This document shows positions 1-12,222 of a stretch of DNA of 64,000 nt, one piece after another. Position 1 is the stretch's first letter. Every line of letters starts with the position of its first letter. The DNA is from Cryptomeria japonica (Eukaryota > Streptophyta > Pinopsida > Cupressales > Cupressaceae). The stretch spans positions 513,670,534 through 513,734,533 of the forward strand of contig NC_081415.1 in the NCBI RefSeq assembly GCF_030272615.1, in the 5' to 3' direction. Under the pieces are notes generated by a model. The model worked only from the letters and a program-made list of their open reading frames with translations, made no database searches and was not told the origin of the DNA. The position numbers and the translations under genes were made by a program.

Positions 1-1395
1 ATTAACTTTGTAGAGCAGCAGAAAATCCCTAAAGAACCTTCCATCACATTTGATTCCAGTGAAACTATCAGGGCACCTGATGGTCCTTTATATATAGTTG
101 CAAAAGTCAAGAATACACCTTGCCATGGAGTGCTTATTGATCCTTCTTGCATAGTTAATGTTATTACTGAAGAATTTCTTTTTACTTTGCAATTGAATCA
201 AGTGATCTATGACAAAACAAATTTGGTTGTGAAATTATTTGATGCATTTTCTTCTCCTGCAATTGGTTCTATTACATTACCTATTGAGGTCCATAACAAA
301 TCCCTTGATGTGAGCTTTTCTATTATTCCATCATCCAAACAATTTTGTGCGAAGCTAGGCTATCCTTGGCTATCTTACTTAAAAGCTATTGCTTCTCCTA
401 TTCACAAGTGTTTGAAATTTCCCCATAATGGTGAAGTTGTTACTGTCAATCATAGTCTCTTTAAACCAACTGAAAGAACTTCTAGCGTTCCTATTGATTA
501 TTTTTGGTCTAAACAATTCCAATCTCTTCCACCACGAAGTGATCATCTTTTCAAATCTTATCAAAAGTGGAAAAAAGATATGATCCTATCTCTAAGTGAA
601 CCTCAAACACCCAAACTTGATATTCCTATCATTCTTGAGAAGGAAGTTCTTCCTTTGAAAGATAAAACTAATGTCTTTCCTCAAGAAGATTCCCAACCCA
701 TTCCTATGGATGTGACTATGTCTATGTCTAATAAACTTTCTAAAAGTAGACCTATACCTCCTCGTCATGATGGACTTGGTCTGCTTCCTAAACCAAATAT
801 TCCTCCTTTATATGGAGCAGTTCCTCCTCCTTCCTCTTATAAAGATAAGAGACCTTCCTCGTCTCCTATTGTCCAACCTAAGAGACCACAACCTAAACAC
901 CCAAGTGATAAGGATGAAAACATTCCCCCTCCTCAATCTTCTCAACTTCCTACTAAGACTAGATGAAATCATTCTACGCATGAACGTCGACAAAAGCGTC
1001 ATCTTAGAGCTTGTGCAGTTGCTTCTCAAACTTTGCAATCCCCAAAAACACCTTCAGCTAGTATTATTCCATTTTCTCCTCAGCCGAAAATTGAGCCAAA
1101 ATCTCCTAAACATAAGATGCATGATGGTTTTGATCCTGTGTGAGTTAAACATCCTATTTTTATAAATCTTGATGATGATATAGATGAAAATGTTACTTCT
1201 CTTGCTTTTGATAGTGAATATGAATATGTTGATATTGATAGCCATTTATCTAACGAATTTTCTAAAGCACTTATCTTAGCTCCTAGACAAGAACAATGTG
1301 GCTTGGAACATGAACATAGCCCTTGTTTGGATCTTGTGATAGCTCCATCTATTGTGTTGGATGTTCCTCCTCTAGTATGTTTCCTACCTTCCTAA
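1..1395 (+). pseudogene. gag-protease C-terminal reading frame of E1, two in-frame stops
   Basis: One frame is open from the first base of the window to a TAA at 1393-1395, broken only by TGA at 964 and at 1141. Residues encoded near 130-400 resemble the retropepsin-like segment of plant gypsy gag-pol proteins: a LIDPSCIVNVI stretch where active proteases have a D-S/T-G motif, then a GYPWL segment where the family has GRPW. The catalytic triad is altered (D-P-S), so activity is doubtful. A Pro/Lys/Ser-rich linker follows (about 700-960), then an acidic tail. Both TGA codons could come from CGA by C-to-T change. No polymerase domains follow. The real start is outside the window. Confidence 0.65.
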
Positions 1396-2192
1396 AATAT
1401 TGATCAACAAGATCGGGGGGTGGATGACATGCTAGACTAGTTCATTAGCACATCAGACTCTCTCCTCCACTCTTGATATCTTTTGTTACTTATTCTATGT
1501 TTTATTCTCATTCTTCTATTTGTTGTCCTTAGTGTTGTCTACTTGAGGACGATGCAAAGCATTGAGATCTCTTTTGGTCTCTCTCATGTTGACTCAAAAG
1601 ACACATGTGTTCCCTTCTTCTAGGTGACCTTGCTTGATTGGGGAATGAAGAACAATTATGCATACATACATATGATATACATAAATTATCATATAGCATA
1701 CTGACCCCAAGGAAAGTGAAGTCACCTCATGATTTGTGTTTTGTGTCTATTATCCTTGGGTTTATCTCACACTTGGGGGCTAAATCTTTGTGATAACATG
1801 CTCCTTTCCCTTCTCATTTCTTATGTGTATCACTACCTTAAAGAAATCACCCCCGATGAGGCATGTGCGATTGCTTTAATGTAGGGGGCATACACTCTGT
1901 CCATATCTCTTCAAGATTCTTAAGAATTTCTTGGCGAACTTAGCTTTGCCTTGAAAATTTTTGGTATTTTTCTTGCATGACTCATAGTGAGGGAACCTTA
2001 CTACTGACAGTCATGGTTCTCCATCGTGATCTTCCCTTTTACTTTGTCAATCAAATTCGTAAGATCCTTAGTCCACTGGGGGCTTGGTGTATCTTGCGTC
2101 CTTAATGTGGTGAAAGTCTTTCAATGTTGTTTCCTTGTACTTTACCGAAAGTATGGGCGTACGCTTATACTCCCGCTAAAGTGGGGGCTAAA
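1396..2192 (+). other. 3' untranslated internal region of E1 with several polypurine-like tracts
   Basis: I see no coding potential here. The stretch contains three G-rich motifs that look like priming sites: ttgggggctaaatc near 1775, ctgggggcttgg near 2080, and gtgggggctaa at 2181-2192. Only the last sits directly before the LTR and is the likely functional polypurine tract. The earlier ones may be decayed duplicates or extra priming sites. Confidence 0.6.
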
Positions 2193-2367
2193 TGTAGCAT
2201 CATAAAATTGTGACACTTGCAATTTCGACTGCATTTGGGTCTTCACGATGGCGACGCAACATTGAACCTAAATGGAGACCCCGAAACTTGTTTATGACAT
2301 CAAAAACTGCATCTTTCTACACCTTGGCCTAATCCTCCTTGCACCCTACTGTCCCGGGAGGTGGGAA

Positions 2368-2459
2368 CATGGTGCCCAGCACCCTGGTCCCTCAGGACCA
2401 TGGCGCCTAGTGCCCTAGTCCCTCAGGACCATGGCGCCCAGCGCCTTGGTCCCTGGCCC
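2368..2459 (+). repeat. 31-bp GC-rich tandem repeat in the E1 LTR
   Basis: Units start at 2368, 2399 and 2430. Each opens with catggygcc and contains a ggtccctcaggac-like core; the third is incomplete. The patch is much richer in GC than its surroundings and lies about 120-200 bp upstream of the TATA-like box, so it could act as a U3 promoter element. That role is an inference. Confidence 0.75.
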
Positions 2460-2575
2460 TATTTTGGGCCCGGTCTCTTGTTGGGCATCGGGCCTTCAAG
2501 TTTGCAATTTGGAAAATAATGCTCCTAGGTTGGCCTAAGGTCAGAAAAATCAGTTTCCTAACCCTAATTGACAAG

Positions 2576-2583
2576 TATATAAA
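2576..2583 (+). promoter_or_regulatory. TATA-like box of the E1 LTR
   Basis: The sequence tatataaa lies inside the LTR downstream of the 31-bp repeats, where an LTR promoter would be expected. The assignment is by motif and position only. Confidence 0.4.
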
Positions 2584-3649
2584 CTACATTTCCCCTCCCA
2601 AAAAAGGAGGAGAAAAAAACATATGTGTACAAGAGGCGGAAGCGATAGGCAAACATTCAAACATTAAAACATTCAAGCATTCAATCATTCCTTCAAGTAA
2701 TTGAGCATTCTAGGTCTCCATTCAAGGCTAGGTGTTGCATTCAAGACAAGGATTCAACCATTGAAGAGGAGATCACCTACAACCTACAACATACAACATC
2801 ATTACGCCTTCGCATGTAAGAATACAAAAATTCTTACAACAAGGTATTAGTACTTGATTACATTACAAACATTTACATTTACAACATTCTCATTTCTTGG
2901 TTAATTCCAAAACCGGGGTTTGACCTAAAGGAAAACCCCTAATCACTAACCCCCTAATCATTCTCTCTTTTTTGTGTGTAGGTTGTAGGTACGCGGCTAT
3001 AATTGAAGATCTGGAATCCTTGTGCAGAGACGAACAGATCCCCCTTCATTTCACGGATTTTTCAGAGGACCATGTGCACTCCGGGTGCCATCGTCCCATC
3101 AACTTTCGCTCAAACTTGCAGGATAGGATCGTCTCGACATTTTACTGCTAATTTTAGGTCCATAGCTTCATCTCGTGTCTCTATCTCCATCTACAAGTGA
3201 ATCTTTCCTACTTTTACATACACTCCTAGTTGAATCCTTCTATCTACATTCTTTACAAAAGAGGGTATCCTTGCTGTCTCAACCCTTGAAACTCATTTAG
3301 AATTCAATCTTGCATTGTGTGAGATTGGATCTTGTGAGTTTCAACCCCTCTTTTGAATGTAAATTCTCTCCTAATTGAAAATCATCAATCCTAGTGACCT
3401 CCTTTCTCTCTCCTTGGAGTGGGGGAACACCTAGGGTTCGATTTTCTGCTTTACACATATATCTTCATCAATAGATATCTTCTCCCCCATACATCAAATA
3501 TCTTCTCCCCCTTTGACAACAATGCTAAAGTGGAGGCATAAGCTTTCATTCTCTACTATGTTGCTCTCCCTATGGAGTAGCATCCTTCAAAACATCAATC
3601 CTAAAAGATTTGACACTGTAGTGCCTGATTGATGTGGAGCACAAAACTT

Positions 3650-6600
3650 TCGTTTACTTCATGGAATGGGCAGAACCCCTAATTCACCTCTCATATAGGT
3701 AAATGTAGTCTTCGGTCAGGGCTTAGTGAATATGTCTGCTAGTTGTTCCTTACTGGAAACATGTTCTAATACAACCTCTTTGTTTTGAGCCTTCTCAATC
3801 AAGAAATGATACTTGAGCTCAATGTGCTTTGTTCTAGCATGCAATACGAGATTCTTGGAAATATTTATTGCACTTGTGTTGTCACACAATATACTCACCA
3901 ATTCAAATATAGGTACTTTGAAACTATCCAATACATGTTTCATCTAGATTGATTAAGTAAAATTCATAAATGCTGCCACATACTCTTCTTTAGCTGTAGA
4001 CTGGGAAATATAGCTCTGTTTCTTACTCATCCATGAGACTAGTCTTCCACCAAGAAAGAACACTCCACCGGTTGTGCTCTTTCGGTCATCCACATTACCT
4101 GCCTAATTTGCATTAGTAAATACTTTGAGATTAAAATCACCATTATATGGATACCACAATCCATAATCAACTGTCTCTTTCAGGTATCTAAGAATCATCT
4201 TGACTACTACCAAGTGGGATTCTCTTGGACTTTTCTAAAAAATAGGCCACAATGCCCACTGTATGAGCAATATTTGGTTTGTTATGTACCACATAGTGCA
4301 ACTTACCAATCATTGACTAGTACTCCTTCTCATTCACCAACACTGAATCATCTTCCTTACTCAATTTGTAGTCAGTCACCATTGGTGTACCAACCGATTT
4401 TGTCTCCTCCATGCCAAAGGTCTTTAATACCTCTTTGACATACTTGGACTGAGTAATAAAGATACCTTCTTTCATCTGCTGAATCTGTAGACCAATGAAG
4501 AACTTTATCTCTCCAATTAGAGACATCTCAAACTCTTTCTTCATTTCGTCTACAAATGCATGGCTCATTTCATCATCTCCTCCAAAGATTATGTCATCTA
4601 TAAACACTTCACAGATTAGAATTTGATCACCTTCAGGTAGATGTTATTTTCCTCACTTGTTCTTTGAAATCCTATCTTCACAAGATGAGAGTGTAATTGT
4701 TCATACCATGCTCTTGGTGCTTGTTTCAATCCATATAGGGCCTTGTGGAATCTACACACCATGTTACTATCTTCTGATAAGGCAAACCCATCTGGTTGCT
4801 CAATATACACTTCCTCTTCTAGGATTCCATTCAAGAATGAAGACTTCACAGCCATCTGGTATACCTTGAATCCCTTAAATGCTACAAATGAAAGTAGCAT
4901 TCGAACACCTTCCAGTCTAGCCACTAGGGCAAAGGTTTCTCCCTAGTCTTATCCCTATTCCTAAGCATATCCCTTGCATACAAGTCTTTCCTTGTTCCTT
5001 ACAATTGTGCCTTCTTCATTCATCTTATTCCTAAAGACCCATTTGGTACCTATGAGATTCTTGTGTTCCGGTCTGGGTACCAAAGACCATGTTGCATTCT
5101 TTTCTATCTGGTCCAGCTCCTTTTCCATTGCCTTAATCAAGTCTTCATCTATAAGTCCCTCTCTAGTGGTCTTAGGCTCAAATTCAGAAATCATGCAAGA
5201 GTTTTCTTTCAACTTTCTTCTTTGACTATCCCTACATCTTTATCTCCTATGATCTGCTTTGGATCATGATGTAGTTTGACATATCTATGAATGACTCTAG
5301 CTGGTTTTGGTTTCTTTTCCTCTTCTTCTTCTTCTCCATCTTCTTCTTCGCCTACTGCAGCATCTACCAATACAGGAACACTGAGTTCTTTGCTTGTTTC
5401 TTTCCTAACTAGTTCCTAGAAGGTTACACCCTGTTCATCTTCCACTTGCTCGCTGTAGGTTTCCTCAAGTTTCTCAAGGGTTTCATCAACCCTGATATTG
5501 ATACTCTCAACAATTTTCTAAGTCCTATTGTTGTAGCACTTGAGAGCTTTGTTCTTGGTGGAATATCCCATAAATATTCCTTCATCACATTTAGCATCAA
5601 ACTTGCTTAGATGCTCACCTCTCTTGATATAACACTTACTCCCAAATACTTTACAATAATACAGTGGGAGTCTTCCTGGTCCAATACTCATAAGGGGTTT
5701 TATCTTGACCTTTCTTGATGAGTACCTAGTTCATAGTTTAGACTAAAATGCTCACTGCTTCTCTCCAAAAAGTGTGAGCAACCTTTCCTTGGATCAACAT
5801 TGTTCTAGCCTCTTCAACTACAGTCCTATTATTCCTTTCTGCTATGCCATTTTATTGTGGTGTCCTTGGGGTAGACAGCTACCTCTTAATATCCTTCTCT
5901 TCACAATACTTGTTCAACTCATCAGAAGTGAATTCACCTCCTTGATCAGTTCTTAGTAATTTTATCCTTTGACCACTTTCCTTCTCTACCAATGCTCTAA
6001 AGGCTTTAAACTTTCCAAATGCCTCAGATTTGTCTTTCAATAATGTGACCCACATCATTCTTGAGCAGTCATTAGTAAGAATCATGAAATACCTATCTCC
6101 CTGAATACTTATAGTTTTCATTTGACCACACAGATCGGTGTGCACAAGATCAAGTAAGTTCTCTGCTGAAAAAAGGCTTACCTTTTAAATTTGAGGAAGA
6201 CATCCTCCCAAGTTGGCATTCTCTACACAAAGAATTCTCTAGTTTGTTCAGCAAAGGCAATCCTCTAACTATCTTGATCTTACTAGATTTTACAGTATTG
6301 TCAAAGTTTATATGACAAAGTCTCCTATGCTATATCTAACTGTCATCAAACTTCGCCATCAGACACTAACGAATCTTGGCATTGAACTAAAACAAGTTAC
6401 CTTTGGTCAGCTTACCAGTGGTAATAAGTTCACCACTCTTTCCAATTATACTGTAGACTCCACCTTTGAACTCCAAAATGAGTCCTTTGTCATTTAGCTG
6501 AGTAACACTCAAAAGGTTATGCCTAAGACATTCTACCTAGTAGACATCTTCCACACTTCTCTTTCCATTTAGTGAGATGGATCCTTCACCTCTCACAAAG

Positions 6601-7744
6601 CATGCTGCATTGTTGCCAAACTGGACAACACCTCCATCATATTCATCTAGAGACAAAAACTTTCTTCAGTCACCAGTCATGTGATGAGAACACCCACTAT
6701 CAATAATCTACTCATTAGAGTTGTCAATGTGAGAGACAAGGGCTTTCTTGTCAGACACTTCTTTCTTTATAGCTACAAACATTATTTCCTCATTCTCTTC
6801 ATCCTTAGATTCTTCATTAGTAACACCGTCATCCACTGCAACAAGACAATTTCTCCTACCTCCTCCTTTGTACTTTCTAAACCTCTCTGGTTTATCCTTA
6901 TTGTCATTGTTAGGATAGTGAACAACTATATATCATATCTTATTGTAGGAAAACATTTTAAACAAAGCTTACCTCTGTATTTTTTGGTGCCTTTTGGAAG
7001 TCTCTTGGCAAGAAGAGCTTCAAACTCCATCAAAATCTCTTCATCATCCATATCTCTACATTGCCTGGATTCATAACTGGTACTTACTTCTTTTTCTTTT
7101 CTTGTTGGTGCAATAGATGCTCTAAAGGCTGACTCAGTCTTCTGAACACTTCCATCATATCTATTCAACTCATATGCAGTCAATTTTGCAATGATAGAGT
7201 CTAAGGATACCTTTGTTTTGTCGATAGACCTTAACTCCTGAATAGCATCAATTTTGATTGCATAGACTGGTAACAATGATCTCAAAACATTACTGACAAT
7301 GATGGCATCATCAATTGTTCCACTAGTGCTTTTGTTATCTCCAACCACAGTCTTGATCCTTATGCCATATTGTTGAATGGTCTCTCCTTCAACCATCCTC
7401 ATGTCTTCAAATTTTCCTCTAAGGTTCTCTTCCTTAGTTTGCTTGACATGCTCATCACTACCATAAATGGTTTCTAGAGTGTTCCATACATCCTTAGGAC
7501 TATCCTTATCTTGTACATCAATAAACTCAATATCAGATAGGTTGCTAATAAGGGCTTCCATGACTTGCTCATTTTCTTGAATCTCTCTTTTCTAATCATC
7601 GGCTAGAGTGCTAGTGGGGATGACATAGACATTCTCAACATAGCTCCAGTGTTGAGCACCCAAACTCTTGATATAAATCTTCATTATGTCCTTCCAAACT
7701 TTTAAGTTATCTCTATTGAACTTAGGACCTTCCCTCTCCATCAT
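3650..7744 (-). pseudogene. gag-pol of copia element E2
   Basis: The probable gag start is the double ATG at 7744-7739 (MMEREGPKFNR), about 60 nt after the primer-binding site. Gag (7744-6926) has a UBN2-type core with DVWNTLETIYGS and LRGKFEDMRM. An integrase core piece at 6145-5879 shows HTDLCG and LRTDQGGEFTS. Reverse transcriptase lies in three pieces: 5212-4961 (GTKWVFRNK), 4924-4616 ([22 protein letters not shown]) and 4607-4317, with FIDD in place of YVDD. RNase H at 3943-3716 ends KHIELKYHF and QLADIFTKP. Several frameshifts and stops separate these blocks, so no functional protein is expected. Confidence 0.85.
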
Positions 7745-7801
7745 TAAAGTAGGATCTTTTACCTCAAGCAGTTAAGCTTATATCACCAAGGACCTAGAGT
7801 T

Positions 7802-7813
7802 GCTCTAATACCA
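7802..7813 (-). other. primer-binding site of E2 (initiator Met-tRNA type)
   Basis: Read on the minus strand this is TGGTATTAGAGC, one base from the plant Met-tRNA complement TGGTATCAGAGC. It lies 2 nt inside the LTR edge at 7816, which fixes element orientation and the LTR end. Confidence 0.8.
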
Positions 7814-7815
7814 AT

Positions 7816-9226
7816 TGTGAATAATGATGAACAACAAATACCAAAATGGGTACTGAGAGGGGGGGGTTGAATCAGTACAAACAAAAAATTCTCAACAACT
7901 TATGAAGTTAAAACAATGTTAACCGGTTGTCTTCATCACTGAACCTAACCATGGCAATACTAGTTAAACATAGGAAGACTTTAGACAATTAAACCAGTAA
8001 AATTGAATACTTCAAATAACATTCAATACTTGATAACTACTTCAGCAATATAATCATGCATGTGTTGTATCTGTAATACTATAACCATTAAATTTGCATG
8101 CATATGCACCTAAACAAAGACATCTCAATCATCACATAAAAAATGCACAACTCATGACACATAGATTTTTCACGTGGAAACCCAAATGGGAAAAACCACA
8201 GTGGGGATGAATACCCACAATATTTTTTTGAACTCTTTTGAAGCTCGCTTTGTTAGGAGCCTAGTCCAGTTAAAGACTTTACAATAAGGTTCTGTTAGGA
8301 ACTGATCCAGTTAAAGATCACCTAGTTAAGGGATGGCTATATACCCTATTAAAGGTTACCTTGCTAGAGGATTTGAAGAACTCAATGATCTTGAGTCACC
8401 TGGTTAGAGGATTTACAAGAAGCTTGTTAAAGCTACCTAGTAAATGGATTTGCAACTGTTAAAAATGTTAGAAGAGAACAAGTAAAGCTCTGATCTGATA
8501 ACAACACTACATGCTAAGGAAGATCCTTTTTAGTTCCTCTACTCTATAATCACACCCTATAGTTTTCCACTCACTGGTCTGGCAAGTATCTCATCACTTG
8601 GATACAAACACAACAATTACCAACACAAACAATAACAAACATCATTGACCTTATAGACAACAATTAGGTTGGTAGCATAAACCCTAAACCCTTAACATTT
8701 TAGGTTTACAATTACAAGTGGTCCAATCCTAACCATTCAAACACTTTTCATAGAATAAAATAATCTCAAACAGATCACAAGTCATTCTGCATCGCCCATT
8801 CTTCACCGCACATGGAAATCAGTAACCCATCACGCTCTCTTCACATACCGCTAAGAAGAATGTTCATTCTTGAGGTAGATATTTAATGCAATCAATCTTC
8901 ACATACAAGATCCTTAAGGAAATCCTTCACGTGCACTAAATTGATGTGGCATCTTGATCTCATCCTTATCTCTTAGCTAATTCATCACAGAATGTCACTG
9001 CTTGCATTGCACAAGCTAGATTGCCAAACTAGGAACCCTAGAGCTGAGACTACCAACTGGTAGTCACACTTAGTGAAACCTTGACACCGGTCCACTTCAT
9101 CCTTTCATATGGATTCTCCTAATTGAAAATCAATAACTTCTTCCAATCTTCATACTGGTTCACCTGCACTTATTGATGTCAATGACAACATACATTATTA
9201 TCATACCGGTTCATCATATTCCAACA
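7816..9226 (-). repeat. 5' LTR of copia element E2
   Basis: On the minus strand it starts TGTTGGAATATGATGAACCG and ends TCATCATTATTCACA, giving TG...CA ends over 1,411 bp next to the primer-binding site. A GAGAGGGGGGGTTGAATCA block and an aaacccaaatgggaaaaacc block occur in it, and similar blocks recur in the LTR at 62272-64000, so the two belong to related families. The flanking ataat at 9227 is a possible target duplication whose partner is not visible. Confidence 0.8.
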
Positions 9227-10169
9227 ATAATTAGATCAACAATAATATTCATGAAGTCGGCCTGAACAATATATAACATGTATATTTACCATCAGCCCAA
9301 AAAATGATCGATACAACTCATGGAGAATGCAAAAACATGTGAAGAGACCCAAATTGAGTTGGCATACCATCAAAGCATCTCGGAAAAGATTATATGTGCA
9401 CCATATGTAGCCACACACATGAAATGTCTTAGTTTGTAAAAAAAATCCTAATCTGGACTAAAACTAAAATAAGTGGACCACCAAAAAAAGGTTAAGAACA
9501 TGATATTATAATACATAACATCCTTACAAATATTAGCAAGATGAGGATTGCAATGCATTCCTTCACAACATCTTGAATCTATACAAATTCTATATTTTAG
9601 CATCTAAAGTCAACCCAACAATGACCAAACCAAATAGAATACATATATACTCTGAAATCACATCACAATTACATTGTTTGTCATCTAAAATATCTATAGA
9701 TAGATTTTGATCATCCGCATAACTTTTGATACATATATACACATTCTATGCTCAATTGGACCATTATGTACACAACCAGACTACAACCAAACCAAAGAGT
9801 AAATATCAATGACAATTTGAATAGCATATTTACAATGTAATATTCCCCTTCATCGTTGATGGCAACACCTATGCCAACTCATAACTTTTTGCAAACAAAA
9901 ACTTCTCTAGATTCATAAATTCTCCCCTTTTGATATCAAAGACAAAGGGTACACAAGTACTCTATAGTAGAATACTTGAAAAACATAAATAGTTCAAAAA
10001 AAATCTGTACACAATAAAAAGAAACCTCACCAACAAATCATATACATATTCTACAAAGCAAGGGAAATGATGTCTTTATGAATAACTTTTAGTTATGATT
10101 AGACAAACTCCAATGAACCTCCATAGAGATTAGAACCTTGATCAAACTTACAATCATTGGAATAATGCT
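9227..10169. other. AT-rich spacer between E2 and locus A
   Basis: I found no gene here. Near 9925-9950 the plus strand reads ttctccccttttgatatc. This resembles the reversed polypurine region of E2 (ttctccccctttgacaac near 3503), so the stretch may contain the 3' end of another minus-strand retroelement. Confidence 0.4.
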
Positions 10170-11905
10170 TTATGTAGCATAATAACATTTTTGAACAAAT
10201 ACAAATGCACTAAAAGATTGAGAAGCCCTCAAAACTTTAACCATGCTAGAAAGATTCATGTCTACAATGTCCCTTAACCTATATAGATATTTCTTCACAT
10301 TTTCTTTTTTCCCTACCAGCCCATTCATTAGTTTATATAATTTTTCAATCTCTATTATCCCTTTTTCATATTCATCATTTCTTAAATCAATTACCTTAGA
10401 CACATGCAAGATTACAAATATCCTTTTGAATCTTGCTTGTAGATTTAGGCTAAGAATGATAAAACTTACAAACTTACACTATCCACACTCTACTCATATG
10501 TTGCAATGGTTTCTTTCACCTGGTTTTGTGTCTCTGTAAACTTATCTAATATCCACTATATTTTATTATCCATCAACCTATTCTCTACTACATTTGCACT
10601 CTTTGTTTCAAAGATTGAGTCTTGTCCCTTCAATTCTTCCAATAAAACACTTAATTTGTCCTCATCACTCCGAGATTCTTCAATCTGGACATCCAAAAGT
10701 TTCTCATGGAGAAAGTTTATCAAATATTCAATTAATTATCTATATATGAAGCTTTTCCTTCTAGAATTGAGATGCAAAGCAACACCCAATTGGAGTATTT
10801 GTCGGGGTGATAACATGTCTAGATCCAATTTTCCTTTCGATATCATTACCTAGAGTACTTGAGATGTTTTTCTAGGTTCAATAACCATTTTCAACTTCAC
10901 TAACTTAGAAACATTATAAAATTCTACCACACATGGTTTTTTACTCTCTTTCCCTTTATCCAGACAAATCTAAATTTTCTTTGAATAGGTTTTATCCTTA
11001 TTTTCTTCTTTAGTAGCTTTCATTTATGCATCCTCATGAGTCTTACTTATTTCAACATTTTCATCTAGAGTCAACTATTTTCAAGTATCTATTAGTATTT
11101 CCACTACATCATTTGCAAACTAGGTTTCATCATTTTGATCCTTGCATACATTCTCTCAACTAGTGACCTCAATATCTTGTTTTCCTATGACATCAATTAT
11201 CTCCTATTAATTTTTTTGTTCTTTTGTATCAATGGGAACTTGTTCAAATTCAATTTGACAATCTAGAACTACTTTTGATTGATCAGATTCAATCCTTTGA
11301 TCTACTACTTCATTTTCAAGAGAAAGTGCACTGCAACCAAATTCACTAATACTTAATCATCTATCCAGCTTCTCCAAAGAGAAGGACAAAGACTTCAATA
11401 GTGACATCATCTAATTTCCTAGTGACCTTATTGAGTCCTCAGGGTCTTCACCCATTATCATATTTACTCTTCCTTTCTTTTAGAACCTTGCATTAAGAGC
11501 TTGTTGAATTTTGCCTCTAGCAACTTCTAATAAAGGACTACAAACATCATCAGTAGCAGCAATCTTGATAACATTCACTTTTGATACAGCTTTGTTTCTC
11601 TTCTCTATCAGAGCTTCATATTAAGTTTTAGGAATAAAATATTGAATATCACATAAATTTTTCTTAAAAATAATTGTGAATTTGGTAATTGCCTTCTCAA
11701 TTATTTCTTTGTCAATTGAATGAGATACATCATAAACATCCACAATGTAATTCAAAGATTTGCATTTAGAAATAGTGTTAATAAGGCTTTCAAAATTAGA
11801 AGGTTGAAAATGTTGATCTACCTTTGGCTCTCCTTTCTTGTCTCCTTTCTTTTGACTTCTCTGCTTTAGCTCATTCTTCTTTCTAGGAAAGGTTTGTCCT
11901 TTCAT
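10170..11905 (-). pseudogene. Decayed coding relic, unrecognised protein rich in Lys and Glu
   Basis: Two better-preserved pieces are visible on the minus strand. One at 11905-11621 encodes a very basic start (MKGQTFPRKKNELKQRSQKKG) followed by SNFESLINTISKCKSLNYIVD. The other at 10409-10170 encodes EYEKGIIEIEKLYKLMNGL and looks like a coiled coil. They are in different frames with many stops between. I do not recognise the family. Position and orientation suggest it is the downstream part of the same repeat-borne gene as locus A (12015-14811), perhaps a gag-like protein of a non-autonomous retroelement. Confidence 0.35.
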
Positions 11906-11912
11906 TTGTCAA

Positions 11913-12012
11913 GCATGGCCTGGGATGTGTGGATTCATACATGGAAACATGAGAATGCATTGGAGGGCTTGATAGTTCAAAGGTATTCATTATAACACCA
12001 ATTACTTTATGA
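11913..12012. repeat. 100-bp direct repeat, left copy (flanks locus A)
   Basis: This stretch, from gcatggcctgggatgtgtgg to attactttatga, recurs at 14840-14939 with about 10-15 differences by eye. The two copies bracket the 2.8-kb repeat A exactly. Copy B of that repeat lacks these flanks. Confidence 0.75.
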
Positions 12013-12222
12013 TAGATTAACACAATGGAGTATGGATTCTTTTGGAGGCTTGGTTTTTTCCTCATGAAGGTTTTCCCATTGTATATCTTGTGTTATCTTG
12101 TGGCTTCTATATTTAATCTTTGCATTATGGTAATTTTGTAAGCTTTTGTAAATGATTTTCTCGATTGTGTTATGTAGGAAATGGTTATTACAATGTGGGT
12201 TTAAATCTTTACTTCCTAACAT

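Larger units (their letters stand above)
1..3455 (+). mobile_element. E1: 3' part of a gag-protease LTR retroelement (Ty3/gypsy-like)
   Basis: The left window edge cuts this element. What is visible is the end of a gag-protease reading frame, about 800 bp of non-coding 3' sequence, a polypurine tract and a complete 3' LTR. No reverse transcriptase, RNase H or integrase lies between the protease-like region and the LTR, so this is probably a non-autonomous element that depends on another element's enzymes. The right LTR edge abuts the copia element E2 directly, which fits E1 having inserted into E2. The candidate target duplication just after the LTR is catat; its partner would be off the left edge. 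Family assignment rests on the protease-like region and LTR style. Confidence 0.75.
2193..3455 (+). repeat. 3' LTR of E1
   Basis: It begins TGTAGCATCATAAAATTG right after the polypurine tract and ends CTGCTTTACA, giving the usual TG...CA ends and a length of 1,263 bp. It carries a TATA-like box, GC-rich 31-bp tandem repeats in the U3-like part, and a C/T-rich end. The partner LTR is not in the window, so the edges rest on the PPT position and the abrupt switch to copia sequence at 3456. Confidence 0.65.
3456..9226 (-). mobile_element. E2: decayed Ty1/copia element, minus strand, 3' LTR not adjacent
   Basis: On the minus strand this runs 5' LTR (9226-7816), primer-binding site, gag, protease, integrase, reverse transcriptase and RNase H, to a purine-rich tract near 3485-3515. 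The order integrase before reverse transcriptase marks it as Ty1/copia. The 3' LTR that should follow at about 3480 is missing: the sequence switches to the E1 LTR at 3456. The simplest reading is that E1 inserted into the 3' end of E2, so the remainder of E2 should lie left of the window. Many stops and frameshifts make it inactive. Confidence 0.85.
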
